Shown piece by piece: positions 12,701 to 23,066 of a stretch of DNA of 64,000 nucleotides (position 1 is the stretch's first letter; every line of letters starts with the position of its first letter). The stretch is from assembly GCF_003573695.1 (NCBI RefSeq), contig NC_039362.1:111207120-111271119 (forward strand). Direction: 5' to 3'. The stretch comes from Papaver somniferum. Taxonomy: Eukaryota; Streptophyta; Magnoliopsida; Ranunculales; Papaveraceae. The notes below the pieces were generated by a model, which did not search any database, had not been told where the DNA came from, and worked only from the letters and a program-made list of their open reading frames with translations. The position numbers and the translations under genes were made by a program.

Positions 12701-13415
12701 GTGTGTCAACCAGGAAGCATAGCATCCTTTACTACCAGCCTTATTCGCTTTCTCCATTGCAGCTGTCAAGACATGAGAAACGGCGGTCTCCTCATCTGAA
12801 AGATCCCCAGGAATATTTCCCGTGATCGGGAGATGCATCAGAGCCGCCACGTCTTCCAAGGTAATGGTAAACTCTCCCCATCTACATATGAAAGTGTGAG
12901 TGGAAATGCACCAACGAGCAAACAGAGCCACAATACCACTTGCGTCATGATAAATGAACAACTCTCCAGAAGCTTAAATAACTCTTGTCACATGCGCCTG
13001 GTCGAGCATAGTCCTCACATGAGGAAAACCCAACATATGCCTCGCCCAGCTGGAAAATTTCTCCAAAGGTCGTCGAGAAAGCTTACACTCTATGATTGAT
13101 GAGGTGAAGATCCCTCGTTCAAGACAAAATCGAATCACTGTCTTAGGAGTCACCAATTTCTTCTGAGTAACAGTTCTGGGATTTATCAAAAGACGATACA
13201 CTGGGGATTTCAAATGTTGCTCAGCTTCTGGAATATCTTTTTCAAAGAATGCATCATCTATATTCGGGACATTCTTAATCCCAGGGATTTCGTCTTCGTC
13301 TCCCCCAACGGAAATTTCATCCATGCATGTCTCATCTCTGGAGATACCATCATCAACGCACATCTCTTCCCTCGAGGCGTCGTCAGCTTGGGAATTGGTC
13401 ATCTTTGCTGAGTAG
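9776..13415 (-). pseudogene. Antisense plant mobile domain (PMD) gene of G1, five coding exons, broken
   Basis: ATG at 13402-13400, just after a TTTTCAG acceptor (13416-13417). PMD hallmarks: ARWCISTHTFICRWGEFTIT followed by LEDVAALMHLPITG, then CLWFSMDVF, and EYNIDRAARQMGMDQCVP. Splice sites give exons 13415-11754, 11680-11549, 11470-11387, 11314-11141 and 10522-9776, all phase 0; introns are 73, 78, 72 and 618 bp. The last exon carries LYETIWKKFGHM and a Lys/Glu coiled coil. Damage: in-frame TAA at 12974-12976, a frameshift near 12190-12230, and TGA at 10199-10201. The G2 copy (19018-21779) aligns throughout and is open. PMD proteins include the plant nuclear proteins MAIN and MAIL1, and PMD domains are known from transposable elements. 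The role inside the element is unknown. Exon 4's donor (GT at 11139-11140) is the least certain site. Confidence 0.8.
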
Positions 13416-14377
13416 CTGAAAATTCTACTTCAGTATGCCGTCCAGATATAAATCAAGGAAATACAAGCAAAAATGGTAACTCTTAACTCTTACCTTTTAT
13501 ACTTCCACTAACAATAGTGATAGTAATGCTAGAGTTAACACCTCAAAATCGTTCGTCTCTTCGAAACCTGCAATAATGAACGAGACTTTATTAATCTCCG
13601 AAACTGATTTTTCATGAAATCACTGACACAATTTTTATAATATGAGCATTCACACAACTTACCTATGAAGTTTATAGCAATAAAACATTTCATCATAAAT
13701 ATATTGTCTATCTTCGAACGTTCCTCAAAACACACGTTTTGATTTTTTCAAAACAACAATTAATGCAACTTGCATACATAAATTCTCAAGGATTTTTATC
13801 TAATGAAAATAAAATTCATGCAAATAAAATATACCATCATATTTTGCACAATATATGTCACGGCTGCATATAAAAAAAAACTATTTTTCCTTCGTATCGC
13901 CGTTATTTGTCTTTAAAGCGAAGGATTATTTCAAAAATATTGTGAAAGCTCACATCTCATACATATGATAAAGTTTTGTATTTACATGAAAGCTCATAAG
14001 CAAAATTTTATCACTGGACACAAGTTCATCATATGAACTTTCCTTCGAGTCGTCGTAATTTGTCTTTAAAACGAAGGATTATTTCGATTTCGTGAAAATT
14101 TACTCCTTTTATGATAAAACCGTGGCACACATGAAAGCTCATACACTAAGTTTTATCACTGGACCTAGGTTCATATACTAAAAAAAAATCTCTCCTAAAT
14201 CAGGGATTATAGTTAGTTTTCAAAACTAACGATCGAACGAACATACGTTTTCAAAAACGAGGGTTTTTCATAAAACTCACACTAATATACACACATGTAT
14301 ATTCATCATGATCAAACATGAACAACCATGAACTCATGAACATCAGCAACATCAAAAAAAAAAAAAAACGCACGCAC
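13416..14377 (-). other. Leader intron of the G1 antisense PMD gene
   Basis: Predicted 962-bp 5' UTR intron. The donor is CCAG/GTGCGTGCG (GT at 14376-14377) and the acceptor TTTTCAG is at 13416. It contains the two-copy 153-bp duplication at 13888-14182 and no plausible coding frame. G2 has an intron of similar size (882 bp) in the same place. Confidence 0.6.
13888..14182. repeat. Two-copy 153-bp imperfect tandem duplication
   Basis: Units begin TCCTTCG at 13888 and 14041. Shared blocks include TTTGTCTTTAAA, CGAAGGATTATTTC, CATGAAAGCTCATA and TTTTATCACTGGAC. It lies in the leader intron of the antisense gene, between that gene and the 3' LTR. Confidence 0.75.
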
Positions 14378-14490
14378 CTGGTCGGCCGGAAGTTGGCCGG
14401 CGGCAACGGCGACTGGCGGCGCGTCAGGTGGCCGGAACTTCAAGCTGCTGGCGTGAAGGAGGAGAGGTGATGGAGAGCTGGACGTGAAAA
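14378..14490 (-). other. GC-rich 5' leader exon of the G1 antisense gene
   Basis: A GC-rich island (GGCCGG, GGCGGCGCG) in otherwise AT-rich DNA, lying between the TATA box at 14512 and the donor at 14376. The TSS is inferred about 30 bp from the TATA box. G2 has the same arrangement (22663-22770). Confidence 0.55.
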
Positions 14491-14511
14491 ATTAAAAAAA
14501 AAGAGATTAAT

Positions 14512-14521
14512 TCCTTTTATA
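14512..14521 (-). promoter_or_regulatory. TATA box of the G1 antisense PMD gene
   Basis: TATAAAAGGA on the - strand, 290 bp inside the 3' LTR start. It precedes the GC-rich leader. The equivalent CTATAAAAGG stands at 22801-22810 in G2 at a similar distance from its LTR. Confidence 0.65.
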
Positions 14522-14794
14522 CAATTTTTATTTCCAAAACCTAATTTTCCAAGGATTTCCTTATTGGGCCCGGCCCGCAATCCTAAACCACGGTCGTCGT
14601 CCAAACCAGCGGTTCACACCAATTTATGCTCATCAAAGATGCTCCAATCATGACATTGAAGCCTTCATCAAGTCGTGGTTTGCTCATGCTTCTAAATCCG
14701 GTAACGTCTCAACTTACGACTAAGTTCAATTACTTGTATATTTATGGCCGGAAAATCACCATTTAATGCTGACTGAGGAACAGCTTTCCTCAGT

Positions 14795-14804
14795 AAGCAG
14801 GGGA
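14795..14804 (+). promoter_or_regulatory. G1 polypurine tract
   Basis: AAGCAGGGGA, then CTTAA, then the LTR start TGTAGATGG at 14810. The same AGGCAGGGGACTTAA motif precedes the 3' LTRs of G2 and, with one change, G3. Confidence 0.8.
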
Positions 14805-14809
14805 CTTAA

Positions 14810-17800
14810 TGTAGATGGTGGATTTTCGACAAGGGCTAAAATCGTAAACTCATATTATACGAAGCTCTGATCCAGCAATCAGACGTGAGTATTGAGACAC
14901 GGGTCTCTCATCGAATTCTCAACGGAGAGTACTTTCTCTCAGAGTACATGTAGATATGTAGTCTCACTGGACAACGACATATCTCATGAATACTGAACAC
15001 TTTCAGTGATTATTTCTATATAGTATCACGAGATGGACGGCTCCTAGACAGCTTGCTCTGCTAGTATAGAGCGATAACGTCTTCAGGAACAAACAACGAG
15101 TTTACCCTGACTATATAAAGGATATGACTTACCGACAAGCTCATATCGGGATAATTAATGCTCCTAGACAGCTTGCTCTGCTAGTATAGAGCCACAAAGT
15201 TAATTATTCCTAATTAAGATTAATTCTGCCGTGACATTCACTACTGAATTCCCAGAATAATCTATTATTGCTCCTATTCCATGGTCGAATCCACGACTGG
15301 TCCCATGGAATGGCAATAACAATTGCTCCTATTCCATGGTCGAATCCACGACTGGTCCCATGGAATGGCAATAAACAATTGTTCTGATTCTATGATCGAA
15401 TCCACGGCTTGATCTCATAGAATAGCAATAACTATATTATCTCATTACTCCGATTTCATGATCGAATCCACAACTGGTCTCATAAATGGTAATAGATAAA
15501 TCTTAATTACTCCGATTCTATGGTCGAATCTACGATCCCATGGAATGGTAATGCTCACTTTATTATTCTGAATTCGTAGTCGAATCCTCAGCTGATCCTA
15601 TGAATTAATAATAAACATCTTATTACTCAGTTTTGTGAATTATTCTCCACTGAATTCCACAATTAGTAATAAATAATCAACAACCGGGCGTCTGAGCTAC
15701 CTCTAAGTAAGCCCCGATTAAATGGTGAAAGTGTATTCAACGACAATGCACTAACAGTCACCGCACGAACGAGTATTTCAAAATACGACGAAACGATTAA
15801 CCTATGCAAAATAGGAAGAAAATAATAAATAATAAAAATTGACCAAGGCGCCAAGGGATTGGACTCATGACTGGCCGACCGTGGCATGACCAATCCCACG
15901 CCAGTTTTATATTTTATCATTTTTATTATTTTCCTTCATTGATGAAAATCCTTTCATTTGAACAAATCTCCTTCGTCTCGAGGAAACTCCTCGACTTCAT
16001 GGTGTTTTCATAAACCCATGAAAATAATATAAAATTAAGGAAAATAGTGGGGCGTGACCATTGGCCAACCGGCCATGCCTTGGTCCCAGCCGGCCCCACA
16101 CCTTATGGTTCCTCATTATTTTATTATTATTATTATTTCTCTGATTTCATGAAAAAACTCCTTGATTTCATGGTATTTTGCAAAATTAGGAAATAAATAA
16201 TATAAATTATGAAAACTTGTGGGACCGGGCCCTAGCCGGCCGGCCATGCCCTAGCCGGTCCCACACGCCCCTTTATTTTATTATTATTTATTTTATTTTC
16301 CTTGAATTTATCAAATTCCTTGATTTCATGGTATTTCTCTCAAATTAGGAAAAATAAATAAAAAAATAAAAAAAATTATGAAAACTTGTGGGACCGGGCC
16401 CTAGCCGGCCGGCCATGCCCCCACGGCCCACACACCCTTGTTTTTATTTTTTTGCTTCCTTGAACTCATGAAAACTCCTTCAATTCAGGAAACTCCCTAA
16501 ATTCATCAAATTTTAAATCATGATTTTTCATAAAATCATCAAAATATTATAAAATTAAGGAAAGGCACCACGGGACCGTGGCACGACCGGCCGACCATGC
16601 CTTGGCCTCGGCGGTCCCACGCCTCCTTATTCCTTATTTTATAATTATTTTCCATCATCTCATGGTGTTTTCCTCAGTTTCGTCGAAACCCTAATTTTGG
16701 CATATTTTCTCGAATGGATGCTCAATTGCATGCCAGAAAATCAAAATTCTCAGGACTGAGACGCGGACGCCTTGGGGACACGAGCACGCTATCTTGACCG
16801 ACCAAGATTGGCTCTTTGGCTTACAGAAGCCGGTCCCATCAAGTTTCACAGTTTTGACCTAATTTGCACAATTGCACGTATTAGGTCCAAGACTCTTCCA
16901 AACACTTTGGATTTTCATGAAGTGATCATCAGGCGGTCACGTGACTACCCAGGGCCGGTTTCATGACCCATGGGTCTCACTCTCATAATTAATTAGGTTT
17001 TCTCACCTAAGGCTCAGACGAGCATTTTCGAATAAATGATTAAACCAGCATTTAATCATTCTTTCCACCAACAAATCGTCAACTCTTCAGGAGTTCTTTG
17101 TATTTGCTCACGTGAGCATATGGACACTACATGGTTGATCCACGGTCCCGTGTAGTCGCTCCCTCCTTCGTCCCATGGTTGAAATTATGACAAACCATGA
17201 ATTGATCATCAATTGATCAAATTAGGGTTTCTGAAACCAAGGATCATCATTCCAGATTCCAACCTTAATAATTTTACGACGACCTCCTGGTCATTAATTT
17301 TATTAATTATGCTCGGTTAAACGACCAGTATTCTAATTAATATTTTTGGTACGCTGCCAATAATCCATCAGATGAGCAACACATGCTCAGACGATCAAAT
17401 ATTCAAAAATTCATCACATGAGCAACACTTGCTCAAATGATAAATATTTGCTCAAACCAAGGAATATTAGTTCAACAATAAATATTCAACGATCCATCGG
17501 ATGAGCAATACTCGCTCACTTCATCGTAAGAACTATACCTCTGTCTCATGACATGTTCAATTCATGAGTTTCAGAACATCATGTTCAACTCAGCAACTAC
17601 ATGGACTCATCGTCCCATCAAACCACGAAGTCATCAATTGACTAACATACCACGAGACGTCAATCGTGTCACTTTGGGGGGATATCACTTAAGGTTTTGG
17701 TCTGGCGGTTTACGACACGTGTGTTCAAACACACGATGGAATGTGAGAAAGTCGTGCAATCAGTTGAAGGAATTCACGAGGTAGTGGGTGGAAAACCAAC

Positions 17801-18344
17801 CAAGTCTCCACACGTTGAGCAACAGGTTTCAAACACGATCTTCACTTACCCACTCCTTGATTCCATCAACTGTCACACTTCATGGGGTCATGGTGTCTAA
17901 AATTCTAGCAATATAAATAAGTCTCCGAATCATGATTGAATTACCAGTATCAATAGTATCATCAGTCTCACGTCTCATCGACAACACGAGATCATCAACT
18001 CATCAATTGAGCAACTACTCTCAATTGAGCAATTTCAATCATTCAGAGCTTATCATATTCAGAATTCACATACCCACAATCTTTGATTACCATTGATTCC
18101 ACACATTTCCCAGCTTCCCTCCTACAGATCAACCCATCCTCTCTTGTGACCGAATTTACTCTGTAACGGTCATTATCTTGATTTAGGACGGAGTACTACA
18201 GATTGATCTCTCGAATCTAAAGCACCCCCTTTTCCGCGGTGCATCTGTGTGAGGTTTAACATTTCGCTCGGTTCGAGGAGTCTCCTCCGTATGGTCGTCT
18301 CCTCAATTTCTTAAAAACCAGCAAATCTTTTTTCCCCATCTACA
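14810..18344 (+). repeat. G1 3' LTR
   Basis: 3535 bp, beginning TGTAGATGG and ending CCATCTACA, colinear with 3104-6706. It includes the palindromic array (about 15264-15670), the hairpin units (about 15838-16625) and the TATA-like box at 17912. No PBS follows it; the next base belongs to a gag fragment of another element. Confidence 0.92.
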
Positions 18345-18660
18345 CAAGAGAAGCTAGACTCAAGATATCCACGTTTCCCGCTTCCAATGGAGAAGATATT
18401 GGAATTGCATGGGTACGAGACGGAGAAGTGCAACTGCCTTCTATGTGGCGTCCGCCGAATAATCAAGAAATGACAGACCCGAGGTATTGTCATTATCATT
18501 CCTTCATCACCCTACCAGTGAATGCAACGCCTTGAAGCGCGTCGTTCAGGAGAAGCTTAATTCGGAGGAGTTGCCTTCCCTCTCTGGAAATTAATGCATA
18601 CGGTTTCCTTGAAGAGGTTGCTCGGGAAGATTCAATTTCGTACAAATGAGACTCCAAAGA
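18345..18660 (+). pseudogene. G2 gag fragment (zinc-knuckle region)
   Basis: Corresponds to the part of G1 around 8035-8250. Visible are a block equivalent to 'CSMEEVNELLDAWIQDG' and DPRYCHYHSFIT, which matches PRYCRFHRYVSH in G1. It is frameshifted (the frame changes just after the knuckle) and is joined at 18344/18345 directly to the G1 LTR end. The protease and tail that should follow are absent. Confidence 0.65.
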
Positions 18661-19017
18661 GCAAGTAAGTTCTATCAAACAATTTTACGAGAAAGATGGC
18701 TTTAGAATTTTCTGGGGACTTGACATCCCACACATGAGAAAGAGATTTGATAACCAAACACCATGTTTGTTTCCCTTTCATACTTCCCTTTTCGTATGAT
18801 ATTTGCAATTTCATATGACATGTGCTATCATTCATAACCAAGATATAAATTCCACTTAGAATAAATCTCTTTCAGAAAAGTCATTCCCAAAACTATCTCA
18901 AAATAAACCAATTCAACCACCTATTAGTTCAAAACCTGAAATCAAATTGTGAAAGGAAATCCTCACAATCACTCAAAAGCATCTAAAGAAAGAACAGAAG
19001 TAGGCGGCACGAATCCT
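18661..19017. other. Noncoding stretch, G2
   Basis: About 350 bp with no credible ORF. It resembles the 3' noncoding sequence that follows the polyprotein in G1 (9500-9775) and G3 (50790-50900). It would also hold the 3' end of the antisense gene's transcript. Confidence 0.45.
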
Positions 19018-21780
19018 TCAAGGAAAGTCCTTCAGCAGCAACTCATCCTTCTCAGCAAAAGCAGCTTTCATCCTTTGGAGTGCGGCCTGTTTCAGCTTCA
19101 ACTCCTTAGACAACTTTTCAACCTCTTCTTCCTGGCGAGCAATACAATCTGCAGAAGGAGCTTCGTCTTGCAATTTCTGAAGCTCCTGGATTTCAGAGAA
19201 CCCTTTGAAGAACCAAGGAGCGTTGAAGTCGTACTGCACAAACACGTCCTGATGGCACTTCCAGTCTTCAATCACCTCCTCAGAAACACTACGACCGGTC
19301 GTGACGCTCATCCCGTGAATGGAGAATAAAGCTTCTTGGACGCGATTGACCAATGCAAGGCGACTTTTGAGCTTCGTAGTGGTAGCAATGTGGCCGTGCT
19401 TCTTCCATATCACCGTGTATAACTCCTCGAACTGAGCCGACACACTGAATCCCCCAACCAACACATGACCTGCATGAGGGGTATCAAAGGGAGGATCGAA
19501 GATAGCCCCAGGAACAACAAGTTTCCTTGCCAATACTTCATCAGGAGCCTTGTCAGCTGCAAGAGGCCTTTCAGAAGAAGTCACCATGACTGCATTATCA
19601 ATAGGAACCTGCTCAGGAAGATCTTTAAGGGGAGATGCCTCAGCATTAGAAGATGTTGCCTCTCCTGCATTCCTCCGGATGCACACTTCACTTTGAATGC
19701 TGATTTCCATCACGACCTCGTCTACAAGCTCACTAAGGTTACCACTTGGGGAGGAATTCCGTTCAGTCGAGCTTGCACCATATTTGTCATTATCTTGAAG
19801 AGGATCAGTATTACCAGACCTCTCCTTAAAAGCATCGCCAGACTTCTCATGAAGACCAGCATCGCCAGACTTCTCATGAAGACCAGCATCGCCAGACTTC
19901 TCATGAAGACCAGCATCGCCAGACTTCTCATGAAGACCAGCATCGCCAGACCTCTCGTTATGACTACGAGCTAGTCTTGCGAAAGTATTTTCTTTCGAGA
20001 TTCCCTGATTGCCAACAAAGGATTACCTTTAGTGAAAGTTGCTCAGGAAGAACGAAACCAAGGGATCAAACAGAAAGAAATTGAAAATACCTGCATATTG
20101 GAGGAATTGAGGATCACCGAACCACATGCCTGCTTCTTAGACCTCACTCCTGCTTGGGGACTGCAGTCATCAACTCTGGTTCGTTTACCTGGGAGTGGTT
20201 TCAACCGAAAATGCTCCTTCAAAACGTCAGAAGATGGTTCGCCGCGGGAATCTGTCACAACCTCCTCCGAGAATTTCTGAAAGGTTAACAATTGCTCCCT
20301 CCAAAATTCCTTAAACTTGTCGGTTACCTTTGGTTTTCTTCCGATATGCCATAAAGGAAGACTCTGCACTGACGAAAATGTGTCAGCATTAAGAATGTCT
20401 GCGAAAAGTTCTTTTGGAGCCTTCAACGGACGAAGAAATGGAACACCGTGGTCAAATCCCATTTTCCGAGCAGCCCTGTCAATATTGTACGGAGTCACAG
20501 TAAATTCTTCGTCAAATAAAGACGGGACATATCCCGGAGTGCAGCTTCGCAAGTAAATGAGTTCTCCTAGACTTGCGGTTTCAGAATCAGTACGCAACAC
20601 GACATTAGGAACAGTAGCAAAAGTCTTTGGCTGAACAATGGAAGGGTGGATCGGCCCCCATGGACGAAAATCTATGGAGGACACATTGTCGAAGACATCC
20701 ACGAGCTTCACATCGGTTTTAGGACGTCTCTTCTGCCAACGGAGTATTCTCGAACCACCATACAAACTGTTGAGTGAAGTTGAGGGAACATGAACATAGC
20801 TTTTGAAATGTTCCCATAAAAACGCCTGAAGAAAAGCAATGTGGATATGCGACCCCACCTTCTTATACCCATTGGAAGCATGCATGTTCGTCTCAAAGGC
20901 ATCCAGATGAGAATACAGTGATCCAAGAAACAAGGCACCTAGGGGAAGGACCTCACCTTTTGCCAGCCTTATAGCAAACATAACAAGGTCGCCTATTATG
21001 GTCTTTCTTCCAGAACCGTCGTCGAATATGTCTCTGGATAACCACAAAGACAAGAATGCAATCACGCTGAGCTCGTCTTCCAACTCCTGACCTGGTTTCG
21101 GGTCTGCAGGAGACCACTCCGACACCCACCAAGTATAAAAGCATTTCGTGTCTTTCTTCTCCTTCTCCAGATCATCGAATTCTACCGCATTTCGAAGTAT
21201 ATCATTATATGACCGACGTTCTGCATCAGTAAGTTTGTAAAAGAAGCTTCCAGCAACAGGCAGGTTCATCAATGCAGCCACACTTTCCAGAGAAATGATC
21301 ATCTCTCCCCATCTGCATATAGATGTATGAGTAGAAGGACGCCACCGAGAAATGAAAGTGATCAAGCCTGCAGCATCTTTCTTAATCTGAAGAGTGGCGG
21401 ACGCCAGGACCGCATCAAGGATTTGCGCGTTAACTAAATTAGCCTTAATCTTTTTATTACTCAGCATGCGTCTCATCCATCCTTCGTAAGAGCCCAGCGG
21501 AGTGTGACAAATCTTGAAGTCAATAGGTGAAGGCGGATATTCATTTCTCCGAAGACAGAACCTCATCACAAGTGCTGAAGAAGAGGATGGATCAGCTTCC
21601 ATATTTTCTGAACCAGAGAGCAGGACTATCTTGTAACTAGGATGTTTCCTAATGTTCGGAAAAGGCACAGTGAAAAACTCATCATCTATGTTCGACATAT
21701 CTTTGAAGCTGTTAACACTCCCTGACATGGCACCAACATTATCTTCAAAAGGCATTTCAACAGGAGTCTTTTTGTTCATC
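19018..21780 (-). CDS. Antisense plant mobile domain (PMD) protein of G2, spliced, 891 aa
   Basis: Start ATG at 21779-21777 (MNKKTPVEM), two bases after a TTTTGTAG acceptor. Coding exon 1 runs to 20091 (563 codons) and ends ATGCAG/GTATTT. An 86-bp phase-0 intron (20090-20005, acceptor GGCAATCAG) leads to exon 2 (20004-19018, 328 codons plus stop). No stop interrupts either exon. Residues ~142-178 carry the PMD signature ISRWRPSTHTSICRWGEM / LESVAALMNLPV; others are FLSLWLSRDIFDD and PYNIDRAARKMGFDHGVP (430-447). Exon 2 begins with 9-residue repeats (SGDAGLHEK), then VVMEI, then IFDPPFDT and LYTVIWKKHGHIATT, and ends in a charged coiled coil (EEEVEKLSKELKLKQAALQ). G1 carries a broken copy. PMD proteins are known plant nuclear and transposon-linked proteins; the biochemical role here is unknown. 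It is the only long intact coding sequence in the window. Confidence 0.8.
19833..19964 (-). repeat. 27-bp in-frame minisatellite in the PMD gene
   Basis: Four identical 27-bp units from 19833 to 19940, plus a diverged partial fifth. On the - strand each encodes SGDAGLHEK. The multiple-of-three unit keeps the frame open. G1 has no equivalent, so the array expanded in G2. Confidence 0.9.
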
Positions 21781-22662
21781 CTACAAAAGACGAGATAATC
21801 AGTGCTTGTATAAAAACGCATGAGATGTGTAGTCACACACGACAGAACACACATTCACGTTGGAGTACACAAGGCTGGTATTGGGTCCAAACAACGGTAT
21901 TGAGCCACGTCAACAAATGAAACCGTTGGTCAATTCTACAAAGCAGGGCTAATACCCCCAAATGAGGTTGATATCACGTAGTCGAGCAGGTATTGGGCCA
22001 CGCAAGAAAGATCGATATCATGTTAATAGGCTGGTATTGGGTCATGTCAAATCCGTATTAGTCAGGGCCGGTCAAGGTCACCAGTCTGGTATTAGGCCAC
22101 GTCATTAAAGGACGAAGTCACAAGGTTGGCATTCATCAAGTCACAAGTCCGGTATTGATCAATTTACAAGTCCGGTATTTTTAAAGTCACAAGGATGGTA
22201 TTGGATCCAAACGAGGCTGGCATTAAGCCATGACAACATACAAGACTGGTATTACTCAAATCACAAAACCGGTGTTGGTCGAGGAAGCAAGGCCGGTATA
22301 AGGTCTACTTTCGGTCAGGCATATGCGGTGGGACCTGCGTTCAATCAAACACACACGATGGGCCGCATTCATGTGCACGTATTATAGCACGATTTTCTTA
22401 TATTCATGGGAATCGTGTTTACGAATTTCAAGCCAAACTTCTTTCCAAGCTACAACCTAAATAGCTAGGTTTTCATGCAACGATGAAAAGGAAGCAAAAA
22501 CAACGTATTCATGGATTCACGACCAAGCAATCCTAGCAAATATTGGGAGTTTTTGCTATCAATTTCGGTGGAAGAACTAATCATGATATATCTTGCAAAA
22601 GGTTTTCCTAAGAAATTAGGGTTTTTTCCTAAAAAAAGAAAGAAAAAAAACGGGAAGCTTAC
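21781..22662 (-). other. Leader intron of the G2 antisense PMD gene
   Basis: Predicted 882-bp 5' UTR intron. Donor GCAAG/GTAAGC (GT at 22661-22662), acceptor TTTTGTAG next to the ATG. It holds the GGTATT repeat array (21865-22300). Its position and size match the 962-bp leader intron in G1. Confidence 0.6.
21865..22300. repeat. Degenerate short tandem repeats around GGTATT
   Basis: A motif of the form AGGCTGGTATTGGGCCACGTCA recurs at irregular 20-45-bp spacing, with AAGTCCGGTATT and AAGGATGGTATT variants. About a dozen copies are visible. It lies inside the leader intron of the antisense gene. The 3' regions of Tat elements are known sources of new satellites. Confidence 0.65.
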
Positions 22663-22770
22663 CTTGCTGCGGACGGACGGACGGCGGCGGCGACGACAAG
22701 CTCCGGCGGCAACAGCAGCGTGATCGGCGGCTGAAGGTCACGGACGGGATCTCCACAAAAAAAAAAAGAA
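22663..22770 (-). other. GC-rich 5' leader exon of the G2 antisense gene
   Basis: GC-rich island (CGGCGGCGGCGACGAC on the + strand) between the TATA box at 22801 and the donor at 22661. The TSS is estimated from the TATA box. It matches the G1 leader in position and composition, not closely in sequence. Confidence 0.5.
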
Positions 22771-22800
22771 ATTCGTGAGAAAAGAAAAAAAGGGGTCGGC

Positions 22801-22810
22801 CCTTTTATAG
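22801..22810 (-). promoter_or_regulatory. TATA box of the G2 antisense PMD gene
   Basis: CTATAAAAGG on the - strand, about 260 bp inside the 3' LTR start. It is conserved in sequence and place with G1 (14512-14521). Confidence 0.65.
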
Positions 22811-23051
22811 ACAATTGGAAGAATCCCAATAGAAAAAGGATTCCTATTTTTGGATTCTTCTTTTGATTCAAACACCCAAGGAAGGAAACCGGTCCCACCA
22901 AAGGATTCCATGTTTGCACGGCGGTGTTTACATGAACAATTACTAGCAGTCGGTCAAAATTCTTCCGGGTAAGCTTCCTTTATCTTGTCTTTCTCACATA
23001 TGTATGTCACCATCTCATACCTACCCCACAATAGTGTAACCATTATGTGCT

Positions 23052-23061
23052 AGGCAGGGGA
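23052..23061 (+). promoter_or_regulatory. G2 polypurine tract
   Basis: AGGCAGGGGA, then CTTAA, then the LTR start at 23067. Confidence 0.8.
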
Positions 23062-23066
23062 CTTAA

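Larger units (their letters stand above)
3104..18344 (+). mobile_element. G1: Tat-like Ty3/Gypsy element, non-autonomous, full length between LTRs
   Basis: Structure: 5' LTR 3104-6706, PBS 6710-6727, broken gag-protease-tail polyprotein 6764-9489, antisense plant-mobile-domain gene 9776-14521, PPT 14795-14804, 3' LTR 14810-18344. Both LTRs begin TGTAGATGG and end CCATCTACA, a 9-bp terminal inverted repeat. The LTRs differ by a few percent and by indels (3603 against 3535 bp). Flanks do not match as a target duplication: ctcct on the left, caaga on the right. The left flank is Sirevirus LTR and the right flank is gag of another Gypsy element, so the right side was rearranged. RT, RNase H and the integrase core are absent. 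Confidence 0.9.

Noticed and set aside
19465..19974. + strand ORF with SIARLLMKT repeats
   Set aside because: It is the complement of the spliced PMD exon; the repeats come from the 27-bp minisatellite.
22659..22919. - strand ORF over the GC-rich island (86 codons)
   Set aside because: It overlaps the TATA box and leader of the antisense PMD gene; better explained as promoter and 5' UTR.
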